Shown: piece by piece, positions 1 to 8,559 of the stretch
Numbering within the stretch: the stretch's first letter is position 1
Layout: every line of letters begins with the position of its first letter
Origin: Verrucomicrobiota bacterium
Lineage (GTDB): Bacteria > Verrucomicrobiota > Verrucomicrobiia > Chthoniobacterales > Terrimicrobiaceae
Length of the DNA stretch: 64,000 bases
Assembly: GCA_026398255.1 (NCBI GenBank)
Contig: JAPLTG010000028.1
Coordinates: forward strand, 62,001-126,000
Direction of reading: 5' to 3'
The notes under the pieces: model-generated
The model's database searches: none
What the model was told of the DNA's origin: nothing
The model's input: the letters and a program-made list of their open reading frames with translations, nothing else
Translations under genes and position numbers: made by a program

Positions 1-123
1 GTGGCCGTGCATCGTGGCGACCTCATGGCGAAATCTCGGACTGCCGCAAGTGGCAAGGTTGAGAACGACCTCCTGAGCTCCCCCGAGGTGGAGGCTGTCG
101 ATGACATGGAGGATGCGTTTCAC
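1..123 (-). CDS. GT4-type glycosyltransferase, N-terminal fragment (cut by window edge)
   Basis: Only the first 41 codons lie in the window. They start at a GTG (123-121) and read VKRILHVIDSLHLGGAQEVV and onward, the typical first strand and glycine-rich loop (SLHLGGAQE) of GT-B fold, family 4 glycosyltransferases. The GTG shares four bases (GTGA) with the stop codon of the upstream amidotransferase, so the two are translationally coupled and belong to one polysaccharide operon. The sugar donor and acceptor cannot be told from this fragment. Family assignment rests on the N-terminal motif only. Confidence 0.7.
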   Translation of the reverse strand, partial: MKRILHVIDSLHLGGAQEVVLNLATCGSPRFRHEVATMHGH

Positions 124-1961
124 CGGGTTGGATTGCGAGCGCTCCATTGCTGCCAGACATATTCGCACCAGAGGTGCAGACGCTCATCGGAGCGACCGGC
201 GAGATGGGAATCGAGATGCTCGCGGAGAAGAGAGTTTTTGGGTTCGGGAGCGATGCGGCCAGTGCGAAGCCAAGCGCCGACCGGGGTGCCAAAGCCTTTC
301 TTTTTGCGATGGACGATCTTGGCGGGCAGGAGCTTTTCGGCGGCGCGCTTGAGTAGGTATTTGGTGGTTTTTCCTCGGAGCTTGAAAGAGTGAGGCAATC
401 GACGGGCGAAGTCGGCGACTTCGATGTCGAGAAAGGGACTGCGAACTTCGAGAGAGTTCATCATACTTGCGCGGTCGGCCTTCGCGAGGATGCCATCCTG
501 CAGGTAGATTTCTGTGTAAAATTGAAGCGTGCGGTCCACAGGATCGGTTGTGGCGCATGACTCCCAGGCCTCGATCGACTCGCTGTAGATTTCCTCAATC
601 GAAAATCGGGCACCGGTGAGGCGGGCCAGATCAGAGGGTTCGAGTGCGCCGAGCCAGACGGGATTCCAAAGCCTCGGCGGATGATCGAGTCCGCGCAGGG
701 TGCGTTTGATTTTGAAATCGAGGCTGATGTTTTTGTGGGAAACAGGGAGGCGGGCGGCGAGGAGGCGCAAGGCCGCATGGAGAGGACGAGGAACAACTTT
801 TCGGTAAATCTCCGCGAGGCGGAGCGCTCGAAAGGGATCGTAGCCAGCGAAGAGTTCGTCCCCCCCATCGCCACTGAGGGCGACGGTGACTTTCGTCCGC
901 GCAAACCGGCAGAGCAGCCAAGTCGGGAGGAGCGAGCTGTCACCCTGAGGTTCATCCAATCGATCAAAAATTTGCGGCAAAGCAGCGAGGGCCCCGTCGA
1001 GACTCAGCGTATCAACATGATGGTCCGTTTTAAGAAAATCGGCGACTCGAGCGGCGAAGAAAGACTCGTCGAAAGACGGCTCGCGAAAACCGATGGTGAA
1101 TGTTTTCAAGCCATGAGGAGCGTCCTTCCGGCCAGCCAGTGCTGCGATGGTGGAGGAATCCAAGCCTCCACTTAAAAACACGCCAAGCGGCACATCCGCG
1201 ACGAGGCGCCGAGCCGTGGCACGGGTCAGGATTTCGAGGAGTTCCTCGAGCAAGGCCGGCTCGCTTTTGGGCTTCGCAGCGGGCTCGATCGTGTAGCGCC
1301 ACCAGCGTTGGATTCGTGGAGCGGAACCGCCCAGATCCAGCGTGAGATGATGGGCAGCGGGGAGTTTTTGGATTCCCTCGATGGCGGTGTGAGGCGCAGG
1401 GATCAAGGCGTGGGCGAGAAACTTGACCCGTGCGAGTTCGGATTCACTGCGCGGCGCGAGGGGATGCTCGAGGAGCGAAGTCAACTCCGAGGCGAACCCG
1501 AAGGTTCCCTGTCGATGGAACCAATAGAGTGGTTTTTTTCCAAAGCGGTCGCGGGCGAGAAAGAGCCGTTTCTCGCGTCCGTCCAAAATGGCAAAAGCCC
1601 ACATGCCATTAAGTCGATCGAGCATGGCCGACCCCCATTCCCGCCAGGCGTAAAGAAGCACCTCGGTATCGGAATGATCGGTTGCGAAGACATGCCCCCT
1701 CGCCTGCAATTGGGCGCGGAGTTCTGCGTGATTGTAAATCTCCCCGTTGAAAACAATAACCGTTTGGCCGTCGACGGTAGACATCGGCTGTGCGCCGCCG
1801 GAGAGGTCGATGATGGATAACCGGCGATGACCGAGAAACACCCCGGCCTCTGGTTTTTCAAAAAATCCCTGGGCATCGGGCCCGCGATGAACCAATCGAT
1901 CCGTCATTCGGCGCAATACCGCGCCATCCCCCGCGCCGACGAATCCGGCGATTCCGCACAT
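120..1961 (-). CDS. asnB: Asparagine synthase (glutamine-hydrolysing) type amidotransferase
   Basis: 613 residues. The protein begins MCGIAGF, giving the class II glutaminase nucleophile Cys2; further glutaminase motifs are RGPDAQG (26-32) and FNGEIYNH (71-78). The synthetase half has the PP-loop SGGLDSS (264-270) and SGDGGDE further on. It transfers ammonia from glutamine to an ATP-activated carboxylate in the cytoplasm. The start is fixed by Cys2 and by a TGATG junction with the upstream GT2 gene. Between two glycosyltransferases and near an exosortase-associated gene it may act in exopolysaccharide modification rather than asparagine supply; such AsnB homologues are common in these loci. 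The enzyme class is certain, the substrate is not. Confidence 0.9.
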   Translation of the reverse strand: MCGIAGFVGAGDGAVLRRMTDRLVHRGPDAQGFFEKPEAGVFLGHRRLSIIDLSGGAQPMSTVDGQTVIVFNGEIYNHAELRAQLQARGHVFATDHSDTEVLLYAWREWGSAMLDRLNGMWAFAILDGREKRLFLARDRFGKKPLYWFHRQGTFGFASELTSLLEHPLAPRSESELARVKFLAHALIPAPHTAIEGIQKLPAAHHLTLDLGGSAPRIQRWWRYTIEPAAKPKSEPALLEELLEILTRATARRLVADVPLGVFLSGGLDSSTIAALAGRKDAPHGLKTFTIGFREPSFDESFFAARVADFLKTDHHVDTLSLDGALAALPQIFDRLDEPQGDSSLLPTWLLCRFARTKVTVALSGDGGDELFAGYDPFRALRLAEIYRKVVPRPLHAALRLLAARLPVSHKNISLDFKIKRTLRGLDHPPRLWNPVWLGALEPSDLARLTGARFSIEEIYSESIEAWESCATTDPVDRTLQFYTEIYLQDGILAKADRASMMNSLEVRSPFLDIEVADFARRLPHSFKLRGKTTKYLLKRAAEKLLPAKIVHRKKKGFGTPVGAWLRTGRIAPEPKNSLLREHLDSHLAGRSDERLHLWCEYVWQQWSARNPTR

Positions 1962-2923
1962 CAGATGGCGGAGGTTTTCCCGTCCAGATTGCGGGTGTCG
2001 CGGACCATGTAGATGGCCTTGTTTTGCGACTCGTGAAAGGTGCGAGTGACCATCTCGGCAAGCAGGCCCATGAGAAAACAAATGACGCCGGTCATGAATG
2101 AAAAGATAGCCATCATCGGCAGCGGCGTGGCGGTGAAAAAATACCCTCGCGTGCGCATGTAGAGGGCCCAGGCGGTGAATCCGACGGAGCCGCAGAGAAA
2201 CAAGAATCCCCAGAAACCGAAAAGATACATCGGCTTGAGCATGTAGCGGTCCATGAAGCGGACGGTCAGGAGATCCATGACGACCTTGAGCACTCGCTCG
2301 AGGCCGTATTTGGAGTGACCGGTCTTGCGGGCGTGGTGGTTCACAGGGAGTTCCGTGATGCGGGCGCCGTGCCACTTCGCATAGATCGGCAGAAAGCGGT
2401 GCATCTCGCCGTAGAGACGGACGCCTTTGATGACCTCGGCGCGATAGGCTTTCAGCGAGCAACCGAAATCGTGGAGCTCCACACCCGAGACAGCGGAGAT
2501 GAGCTTGTTGGCAAAGATGCTCGGGATGTTTCGCTGAAGCGCATTGTCCTGCCGGTCCTTTCGCCAGCCGGAGCATACTTCGTAACCCTCGTCCAGCTTG
2601 GCGACGATCCGAGGGATGTCCTCGGGATCGTTTTGGCCGTCGCCATCGAGTGGAATGATCGTTTCACCTTGGGCAAAATCAAATCCTGCCATCATGGCGG
2701 CCGTTTGGCCGAAATTCCGACGAAAGTGAACGACTTTGACTTCAGGATTTTTCGAGGCGAGATCGTCTAATAGCTTCTCGCTGCCGTCGTGGCTCCCGTC
2801 ATTGACGAAAATGATCTCCCAGTCGTTGCCATAATGCGCGCGCATGACGCGTTGCACTTTTTCGAACAACGGCGTTAAAGCCTCACGCTCGTTGTAAACA
2901 GGGACGGAAAGTGAAATTTTCAT
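1961..2923 (-). CDS. GT2 family polyprenyl-phosphate glycosyltransferase (ArnC/GtrB-like)
   Basis: 320 residues. The N-terminal GT-A domain starts SLSVPVYNE and has VNDGSHDGS, RNFGQTAAMMAGF and the metal-binding LDGDGQNDPEDI. Two hydrophobic segments follow at about 228-255 and 262-290 (MYLFGFWGFLFLCG; MMAIFSFMTGVICFLMG). This layout matches enzymes that move a sugar from a nucleotide donor to undecaprenyl or dolichyl phosphate at the inner membrane. Its TGA overlaps the ATG of the asparagine-synthase gene by one base, so they are coupled. The actual sugar is unknown. Confidence 0.88.
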   Translation of the reverse strand: MKISLSVPVYNEREALTPLFEKVQRVMRAHYGNDWEIIFVNDGSHDGSEKLLDDLASKNPEVKVVHFRRNFGQTAAMMAGFDFAQGETIIPLDGDGQNDPEDIPRIVAKLDEGYEVCSGWRKDRQDNALQRNIPSIFANKLISAVSGVELHDFGCSLKAYRAEVIKGVRLYGEMHRFLPIYAKWHGARITELPVNHHARKTGHSKYGLERVLKVVMDLLTVRFMDRYMLKPMYLFGFWGFLFLCGSVGFTAWALYMRTRGYFFTATPLPMMAIFSFMTGVICFLMGLLAEMVTRTFHESQNKAIYMVRDTRNLDGKTSAI

Positions 2924-2966
2924 CCCCTAAAACAATCCCCCATTTTGTCCCAAAACTCAGCCAGGC

Positions 2967-3380
2967 TCACAGGTTCGAGCTGAGACGACTGTAATCGTAT
3001 CGGGTCTCGAATCCCAACTCAGGCGGAAATTCCGAGTAACCCGAGTTGATCCATGGAATGTCGCTCCGATAGGGCGGGTAGTAGCTGCCGTTGTGTGTGG
3101 GGAAAGGGAAGAGGGCGACTTCGTAGATGCCGAAACCCAGGCGCGCAAAAACCCTTCCAACTCCTCGAACGAGACCGTAGCTGAATGCCGCCGAATTGCC
3201 CTCGAGGTCATTGATGACCGACATTTGAAATGGGATTTCGGTAAGGCCAAAGGCGATGTTTCCGAGTCCACGGCCCAGCTTGCGAGTCGCTCCGTAATCC
3301 GAAGCAGGAGGCGCTTGGATATCCGCAAATACCGGGGAACACACGATCACGGCCAGGAGGGCGAAGAAAATTGGCTTCAT
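2967..3380 (-). CDS. Exosortase-system-associated protein, TIGR04073-like
   Basis: 137 residues with a signal peptide (MKPIFFALLAVIVCSPVFA, cleavage near Ala19-Asp20). The mature part has KLGRGLGNIAFGLTEIP followed by a second glycine-rich hydrophobic stretch (YGLVRGVGRVFARLGFGIYE) and a PFPTHNG segment. This resembles the small exported TIGR04073 family that occurs beside exosortase/exopolysaccharide loci; I recognise it by pattern only. It lies 43 bp upstream of the GT2 gene on the same strand. The biochemical role of the family is not known. Confidence 0.7.
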   Translation of the reverse strand: MKPIFFALLAVIVCSPVFADIQAPPASDYGATRKLGRGLGNIAFGLTEIPFQMSVINDLEGNSAAFSYGLVRGVGRVFARLGFGIYEVALFPFPTHNGSYYPPYRSDIPWINSGYSEFPPELGFETRYDYSRLSSNL

Positions 3381-3479
3381 CTGCCTGCATTAAGAGTCCG
3401 ATGCCCGCGTTCCATCAAGGAAAAAACCGCTTGGCGAGTTGCAGGGAAAATCCGCCTTGCTTTGGAAGAGCGCGGCGGG

Positions 3480-3752
3480 ATGATGGCATGCATGATTGAG
3501 GTGGAAATCTACGCGGCAGGAGTCCGGCAGCCCGATAAAATGCTGGGTCTGGCTCTCGAGTTGGATGTGATTCCGAACCTTCGCTACAAGGCGGATACAA
3601 ACCACGATGTGGTTTTCATGGAGTTCGGGGGCGAGCTTCCTTCGATCGAATCCATCGAATCCATTTTCCGAAAGATCGGCTTGGAGCCTCGCTTTGTCGG
3701 CCAACTTCCCCAAGCGGGAAACTCAGGTAAGAAAACCCAGAGAATCCTCTAG
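3480..3752 (+). CDS. Small conserved protein preceding the Mla operon, ACT/NIL-like fold suggested
   Basis: About 90 residues. The start is ambiguous among three in-frame ATGs at 3480, 3483 and 3492; a GGAAGAG lies about 13 bases upstream of the first. The sequence alternates strand-helix-strand-strand-helix-strand (VEIYAAG, DKMLGLALEL, NLRYKAD, HDVVFMEFGG, IESIFRKIG, RFVGQLP), as in small ferredoxin-like ACT or NIL domains. It ends 27 bp before mlaE on the same strand, so co-transcription is likely. There is no catalytic motif; a ligand-sensing or accessory role for the transporter is inference. Confidence 0.55.
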   Translation: MMACMIEVEIYAAGVRQPDKMLGLALELDVIPNLRYKADTNHDVVFMEFGGELPSIESIESIFRKIGLEPRFVGQLPQAGNSGKKTQRIL

Positions 3753-3779
3753 CCGGGATTCGGATTTTCCTGATCAGCC

Positions 3780-4565
3780 ATGGCCGTCGCCGAATTCACT
3801 ATCCGCATCTTTGCCCAATTCCTTGCTTTTCTCGGGCAGGTTGCGGCCCTGGCCGGGGAGACCCTTCTTTCGATCGGTGCCGGACGAATCCGCCCGCGAC
3901 TTGTCATCCAGCAAATCGCAGAAATTGGCTTTCGCTCCCAGTTGGTTGTGATCGTCACGGGGGGGTTCACCGGGGCGGTTTTCACGGCACAGGCATTTTT
4001 TCAATTCGATGCGCTGAACATGGAAACAGCGGTCGGCCCAGTGGTGGCCTTGTCGATGTTTCGCGAACTCGGACCCGTGCTTGCCGGCGTGATGGTGGCG
4101 GGCCGTGTCGGGGCCGCCATGACGGCCGAGATCGGCACCATGAAAGTCACCCAACAAATCGATGCGCTCCGTGCGCTGGCGGTGAATCCCGTCGACTACC
4201 TGGTCGTTCCCCGGGCGCTCGCGATGTTTATTTCCATGCCGTTTCTGGTGGTGGAGTGCGCGGGATTCGGAATTCTCGCCAGCTACTATGTGGGCGTGGA
4301 AGTGCTGGGAATTCAGGGAGCATATTTTTTCGCCAACACACAGAAATTCTCCGAATCGAGTGACATCATCATGTCGCTGGTGAAGGGATTTTTCTTCGCC
4401 GCGATCGTGGTCTTCATCAGTTGCCGAGAGGGATTGGAGGCAAAAAACGGCGCGGTCGGCGTGGGTCGCGCCACCACGGCGACGGTCGTGAATTGCTCGC
4501 TCGCCATCCTCATCGTGAATTTTTTCCTGACGATGGCTCTCAACATTGTTTTTCCCGCCGGATGA
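3780..4565 (+). CDS. mlaE: MlaE-family ABC transporter permease
   Basis: 261 residues, about five membrane segments. The MlaE signature region is clear: FRELGPVLAGVMVAGRVGAA followed by AEIGTMKVTQQIDALRALAVNP. The protein is the inner-membrane permease of the MlaFEDB-type complex that moves phospholipids between inner and outer membrane. Its stop overlaps the ATG of the ATPase gene (ATGA at 4562-4565). The order permease-ATPase-MCE protein is the standard mla core; no mlaB or mlaC is seen here. Confidence 0.93.
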   Translation: MAVAEFTIRIFAQFLAFLGQVAALAGETLLSIGAGRIRPRLVIQQIAEIGFRSQLVVIVTGGFTGAVFTAQAFFQFDALNMETAVGPVVALSMFRELGPVLAGVMVAGRVGAAMTAEIGTMKVTQQIDALRALAVNPVDYLVVPRALAMFISMPFLVVECAGFGILASYYVGVEVLGIQGAYFFANTQKFSESSDIIMSLVKGFFFAAIVVFISCREGLEAKNGAVGVGRATTATVVNCSLAILIVNFFLTMALNIVFPAG

Positions 4566-5320
4566 TGAAGACCGAACCACTGATTCAAGTCCGCAACCTC
4601 GTCCAAAAAATCGGCGCGCAGGAAATTCTTCGTAGCCTCTCGCTCGATGTGATGGCCGGCGAAACGATCGTCCTTCTCGGCAAGAGCGGCGGGGGCAAAA
4701 GCGTCTTCCTTCGCCACCTCATTGGCCTAATGCATCCACTTTCGGGATCGATCATTTTCGAAGGCCACGAAATTACGACCCTCACCGAGCGGGAGCTCGA
4801 GCCGGTGCGAAAAAAAATCGGCATGCTTTTCCAGGACGGCGCGCTGTTCGATTCGATGAATGTTTTCGATAATGTCGCGTTTCCGCTGCGTGAGAGCGGA
4901 GAGAGGAATCCAAAAATCATCCGCGATAAAGTCGCCGAGTCACTTGGGATGGTGAACATGACCGGCCACGAGCTAAAAATGCCAGTGAATCTGAGCGGCG
5001 GCATGCGCAAACGAGTGGCTCTCGCGCGCGCCATCATCTCTCCTCCCGATGTGATCCTCTACGACGAGCCGACCGCAGGCCTCGACCCGATCGTATCGGA
5101 CAGCATCAACAAACTCATCCGCCACCTCCAACGCGAACTCCATGTCACCTCGATCGTCGTGACCCACGACATGGTGAGCTGCTACCACATCGCCGACCGC
5201 GTGGCCCTTCTGAACGAAGGCCGGATTTACTTTTTGGGAAACCAGCAGGAATTGCGGGATAGCACCGATCCGATCATCCGGGATTTTGTGGATGGAAGAT
5301 CAGGGGAAACCATTTATTGA
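4562..5320 (+). CDS. mlaF: MlaF-family ABC transporter ATP-binding protein
   Basis: 252 residues. Walker A is GKSGGGKS, the signature is NLSGGMRKR, Walker B is ILYDEPTAGLDP and the switch His is in VVTHDM. It powers the Mla phospholipid transporter on the cytoplasmic face of the inner membrane. I place the start at the ATG overlapping the mlaE stop; the reading frame extends further upstream but only as a shadow of mlaE. A second ATG follows directly at 4565. The mce gene begins nine bases after the stop. Confidence 0.93.
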   Translation: MMKTEPLIQVRNLVQKIGAQEILRSLSLDVMAGETIVLLGKSGGGKSVFLRHLIGLMHPLSGSIIFEGHEITTLTERELEPVRKKIGMLFQDGALFDSMNVFDNVAFPLRESGERNPKIIRDKVAESLGMVNMTGHELKMPVNLSGGMRKRVALARAIISPPDVILYDEPTAGLDPIVSDSINKLIRHLQRELHVTSIVVTHDMVSCYHIADRVALLNEGRIYFLGNQQELRDSTDPIIRDFVDGRSGETIY

Positions 5321-5329
5321 GGAGCGCAC

Positions 5330-6169
5330 ATGACCACCGAAGATCGTAAAACACAAATCAAGGTCGGCATTTTCATTCTGATCGGACTGACGATCACGGG
5401 CATGCTGTTGATTTATTATGGAAGGCTCGGAGAAGGGTTCGCCAACTACTACAACCTCCGTGTCGAGTTCGCGAACGCCAGCGGCATCATCCGTGGCTCC
5501 GAAGTCCTGCTCGCTGGCGCCAAGGTTGGCCGCGTCACGGCCGACCCGGTCATCATGCCAGACATGCAGGGTGTGAATGTGGAACTTCGAATCCTCGAGC
5601 AGGTGCGAATTCCCGTAGAAAGCCAATTCTCCATCGGCAGCTCGGGTCTTCTCGGGGACAAATACATCCAGATTGTTTTGAAGAGCGGTAAACCCGAAGG
5701 CCCCCTCATCGAGGCAGACTCGACGATCAAAGGCTCGGATATCGGTGATGGAATTGGCGGCCTCACCGAGGGCGCGGGAGATTTGATTGCAGACCTGCGA
5801 ACCACGGTAAAAAACATCAACACAGTGGTCGAAAAACTCGACCAGACTGTGCTTTCCAAATCCGAGCTGGAATCGATCTCCACCACCGTCAAAAACCTGC
5901 AAACCACCACCGGGAAACTCGCCGAATCCTCGGGCCGTTTTGATACGCTGCTGAAATCCGGACAGGAAACGATGGACTCCGCCAAGAAAGCCTCCGACGA
6001 ATTTCGGGCTCTCGCCCAGCAGGCCCAAACCGGCCGTGGCGCTTTAGGCATGCTCATCAGCAATCGCGAAATGGCAGACAACCTCCGCGCCTTCATTCTG
6101 AATCTCCGCAAACACGGCATCCTTTGGTATAAAGACACCCAGAAGCCCGCACAGGGCGACGAACCCTGA
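5330..6169 (+). CDS. mlaD: MCE-domain protein of the Mla transporter (MlaD-like)
   Basis: 279 residues. One N-terminal membrane anchor (about 11-31, [20 protein letters not shown]) is followed by an MCE domain (about 40-120: [42 protein letters not shown]). A long, mostly helical C-terminal part (150-240) is rich in Thr, Ser and Lys with heptad-like spacing. MCE proteins form periplasmic hexamers that bind lipids. Preceded by GAGGAG six bases before ATG. It is longer than E. coli MlaD (183 aa) because of the helical tail, closer to the PqiB/LetB or Mce types in that respect. Confidence 0.9.
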   Translation: MTTEDRKTQIKVGIFILIGLTITGMLLIYYGRLGEGFANYYNLRVEFANASGIIRGSEVLLAGAKVGRVTADPVIMPDMQGVNVELRILEQVRIPVESQFSIGSSGLLGDKYIQIVLKSGKPEGPLIEADSTIKGSDIGDGIGGLTEGAGDLIADLRTTVKNINTVVEKLDQTVLSKSELESISTTVKNLQTTTGKLAESSGRFDTLLKSGQETMDSAKKASDEFRALAQQAQTGRGALGMLISNREMADNLRAFILNLRKHGILWYKDTQKPAQGDEP

Positions 6170-6215
6170 CCCAGTTTCGTCTTGCTTCGAAAAAGCCCTT
6201 TCCGGAGTATGTGTC

Positions 6216-7793
6216 ATGGAAAGCTCAACGAAGAAATCCTCCCTTTCACGGAATCTTGATTGCACCTTCTATCGTCCAGCGGACGAGTTTTTTCAGTCGA
6301 ACTCCGGAGTTTCCCTCACCTACGACGATGTGTCCCTCGCCACGCTTTACAGCGAGATCGTGCCGCGCGAGGCGAACCTCGAAACCCTGATAGCGCCCGG
6401 CCTTCCGCTCCACTTGCCGGTTGTTTCTTCGGACATGGACACCGTCACCGAATCGCGGATGGCGATCGCCCTGGCATTGAATGGCGGCCTTGGACTCATT
6501 CACTACAACATGCCTGCGAAGCAGCAACTCTCCGAGGTTTCGCGGGTAAAAAACCATGTCCACGGCCTGATTCGTGAACCCATCAAGGTTCATCCCGACC
6601 AGCGGATCGGAGATGTCCTCGCCTTAATCGAAGAGAAAAAATTCAGCTTCTCGACCTTTCCCGTTGTGGATGCGGAGGACCGCCTGCTCGGTCTGCTCCC
6701 CGGTCACTGCGTGCGTCCTCGCTTCGCTCCACGCGGAGTGTCCGAGGCGATGATGCCCCGCGCGGGCGTTCTCACGATTCGCGAGGACGAACTTGGTGCC
6801 GACCCCATCGCCCGGGCCGATCGATTTTTTACCGAGCACATCGGCATCCACAAACTTCTTGTCGTGGACAAAGAAGACCGTCTGCGCGGACTTTTCACCC
6901 TCAGCGATATTGAGCGCATTACCCAGGAGCGCTCGTTGCAAACGAAGCCTGCAAGAGATGAGAAATTCCGACTCGTCTGCGGAGCGGCAGTCATGGCCCC
7001 ACGCGACTCCGAAGGCCAAATCGACAAAGAGGGTCTGATTGCCCATGTCGGCGCGCTTGTGGACCGTGGACTCGATATCGCTGCCGTCTCCACCGCCCAC
7101 GGCCACTCGCGCGGGGTCGGGGAAAGTGTTCGAGCCATCCGTGCGGCATTTCCGAAGCTGCCCTTAATCGCCGGCAATGTGACCAGCGCCGCGGGCGTCG
7201 AGTTTTTGGCAGAATGTGGAGCGACCACGATCAAAGTCGGCCAAGGGCCGGGCTCGATTTGCACCACCCGAGTGGTGGCTGGCGTGGGAATCCCGCAACT
7301 CACTGCGCTCTATGTTTGCTCACAGGCCGCCGCTGAATGCGGGGTCGCTATCTTAGCCGATGGAGGCATCACCAAATCCGGCGATGTGGTGAAAGCCCTC
7401 ACGCTGGCGGATGCCGTCATGTGCGGAAGCCTCCTCGCTGGTTGCCCCGAGGCGCCAGGCCAGATCATGGAGATCAACGGGAAATTTTATAAACAATACC
7501 GAGGCATGGGCAGCCACGCGGCGATGAAAGCTGGGAGCGCCGCGCGCTACGGTCATGCCAAGGAACTCTCCCAAAAATCCGCCGCCGAGGGCGTGGAAGC
7601 GCTCAAGGAGGTTTCGGCCTCCGCCGACACGGTTCTTGGCCAACTCGCAGGCGGCCTCCAAAGCGGCATGGGCTACCTCGGAGCTGGCAATCTTGCCGCA
7701 CTTCGTGCCAATGCCCGCTACACTCGCATCACACCCGCTGGACTCCGGGAAAGCGCCCCGCATGACATCATCGAGGTCAAAACCGGGGGCTAA
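6216..7793 (+). CDS. guaB: IMP dehydrogenase/GMP reductase family enzyme with CBS pair
   Basis: 525 residues. The TIM-barrel core is interrupted by two CBS motifs (about 113-240). The nucleotide-binding loop with the nucleophile is [11 protein letters not shown] (Cys349), and [11 protein letters not shown] and YRGMGS bind the purine phosphate. Two usual IMPDH features look altered: the Asp of the DTAHGHS motif is Ser292 (VSTAHGHS), and the mobile-flap EGR-VPY segment reads EGVEALKEV (458-466), so the catalytic Arg-Tyr pair is not visible. It is annotated as IMPDH by overall similarity, but a GMP-reductase-like or other activity is possible. RBS CGGAG lies eight bases before the ATG. Confidence 0.85.
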   Translation: MESSTKKSSLSRNLDCTFYRPADEFFQSNSGVSLTYDDVSLATLYSEIVPREANLETLIAPGLPLHLPVVSSDMDTVTESRMAIALALNGGLGLIHYNMPAKQQLSEVSRVKNHVHGLIREPIKVHPDQRIGDVLALIEEKKFSFSTFPVVDAEDRLLGLLPGHCVRPRFAPRGVSEAMMPRAGVLTIREDELGADPIARADRFFTEHIGIHKLLVVDKEDRLRGLFTLSDIERITQERSLQTKPARDEKFRLVCGAAVMAPRDSEGQIDKEGLIAHVGALVDRGLDIAAVSTAHGHSRGVGESVRAIRAAFPKLPLIAGNVTSAAGVEFLAECGATTIKVGQGPGSICTTRVVAGVGIPQLTALYVCSQAAAECGVAILADGGITKSGDVVKALTLADAVMCGSLLAGCPEAPGQIMEINGKFYKQYRGMGSHAAMKAGSAARYGHAKELSQKSAAEGVEALKEVSASADTVLGQLAGGLQSGMGYLGAGNLAALRANARYTRITPAGLRESAPHDIIEVKTGG

Positions 7794-8559
7794 AATCGAG
7801 CGCCCTGCTCCGCTGCTTCATGCGCACAGCCACGACTACTCCCGTCTTTTAAAACGCTGGCGAGCGGTTGCTCCAACGGTCGGGCTGGCGGTCGAGGTTT
7901 TCGCCAAAGCCGACGGCCATCCCCTCCTCCACCTTTATTCCAAAAAATCCCCGCCGGATGCTCCCTCGGTCTATTTTTCCGCAGGAATCCACGGCGACGA
8001 ACCGGCCTCCACCGAGGCCCTCTTGACTTGGGTGGAAAGAAACTCCGAGATCGCGCGGCGCTTGAAACTTCGGATTTTTCCATGCTTGAACCCATGGGGT
8101 CTGATTCACAACAAACGCTCGAATGCCGATGGGCTCGACCTGAATCGCTGCTACCACCATAGCTCCATGCCGATTGTCGCCAAACACCGGCGGCTGGTTC
8201 TCCAATCCCCTTACGACTTGGCTCTCATCCTTCACGAGGATTACGACGCACTCGGGGCTTATCTTTACGAAACCTCCCCCGCGAAGCCCCACTGGGGCGA
8301 GCAGATCATCGCCGCGATGTCCCCTCACCTGCCTCCCGACTCCCGCCGACGCATCGATACCAGTCGAGCCAAAGACGGAATCATCCGGCGAAAAATCACT
8401 TCCGAAACGATGCTGGAATGGCCCGAGGCTTTCCTGCTCCATTTCCACGGAGCGACTCGGGTTTTTACCATCGAGACCGCCTCCGAATTCCACATCGACT
8501 CGCGCGTGGAGGCGCATGTGGCGGCGATCGATGCCGCCATCGCCTTACTAATCGATTAA
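7762..8559 (+). CDS. M14-family zinc carboxypeptidase / deacylase-like protein
   Basis: 265 residues from the ATG at 7762, which overlaps the guaB-like gene by 32 bases; a start inside the overlap is needed because the downstream frame has no early ATG. Zinc ligands are visible as GIHGDEPAS (His and Glu) and later LHEDYD; NPWG and DGLDLNR bind substrate in this family; the catalytic Glu is likely in FTIETAS. It probably cleaves an amide or peptide bond in the cytoplasm, since no signal peptide is seen. A paralogue lies at 29424-30242. The stop overlaps the enzyme I stop tail to tail by 12 bases. Confidence 0.8.
   Translation: MTSSRSKPGAKIERPAPLLHAHSHDYSRLLKRWRAVAPTVGLAVEVFAKADGHPLLHLYSKKSPPDAPSVYFSAGIHGDEPASTEALLTWVERNSEIARRLKLRIFPCLNPWGLIHNKRSNADGLDLNRCYHHSSMPIVAKHRRLVLQSPYDLALILHEDYDALGAYLYETSPAKPHWGEQIIAAMSPHLPPDSRRRIDTSRAKDGIIRRKITSETMLEWPEAFLLHFHGATRVFTIETASEFHIDSRVEAHVAAIDAAIALLID

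Noticed and set aside
1961-2576. Amidotransferase frame extended to 2576
   Set aside because: The class II glutaminase needs Cys2 after the initiator Met at 1961; the upstream part overlaps the GT2 gene.
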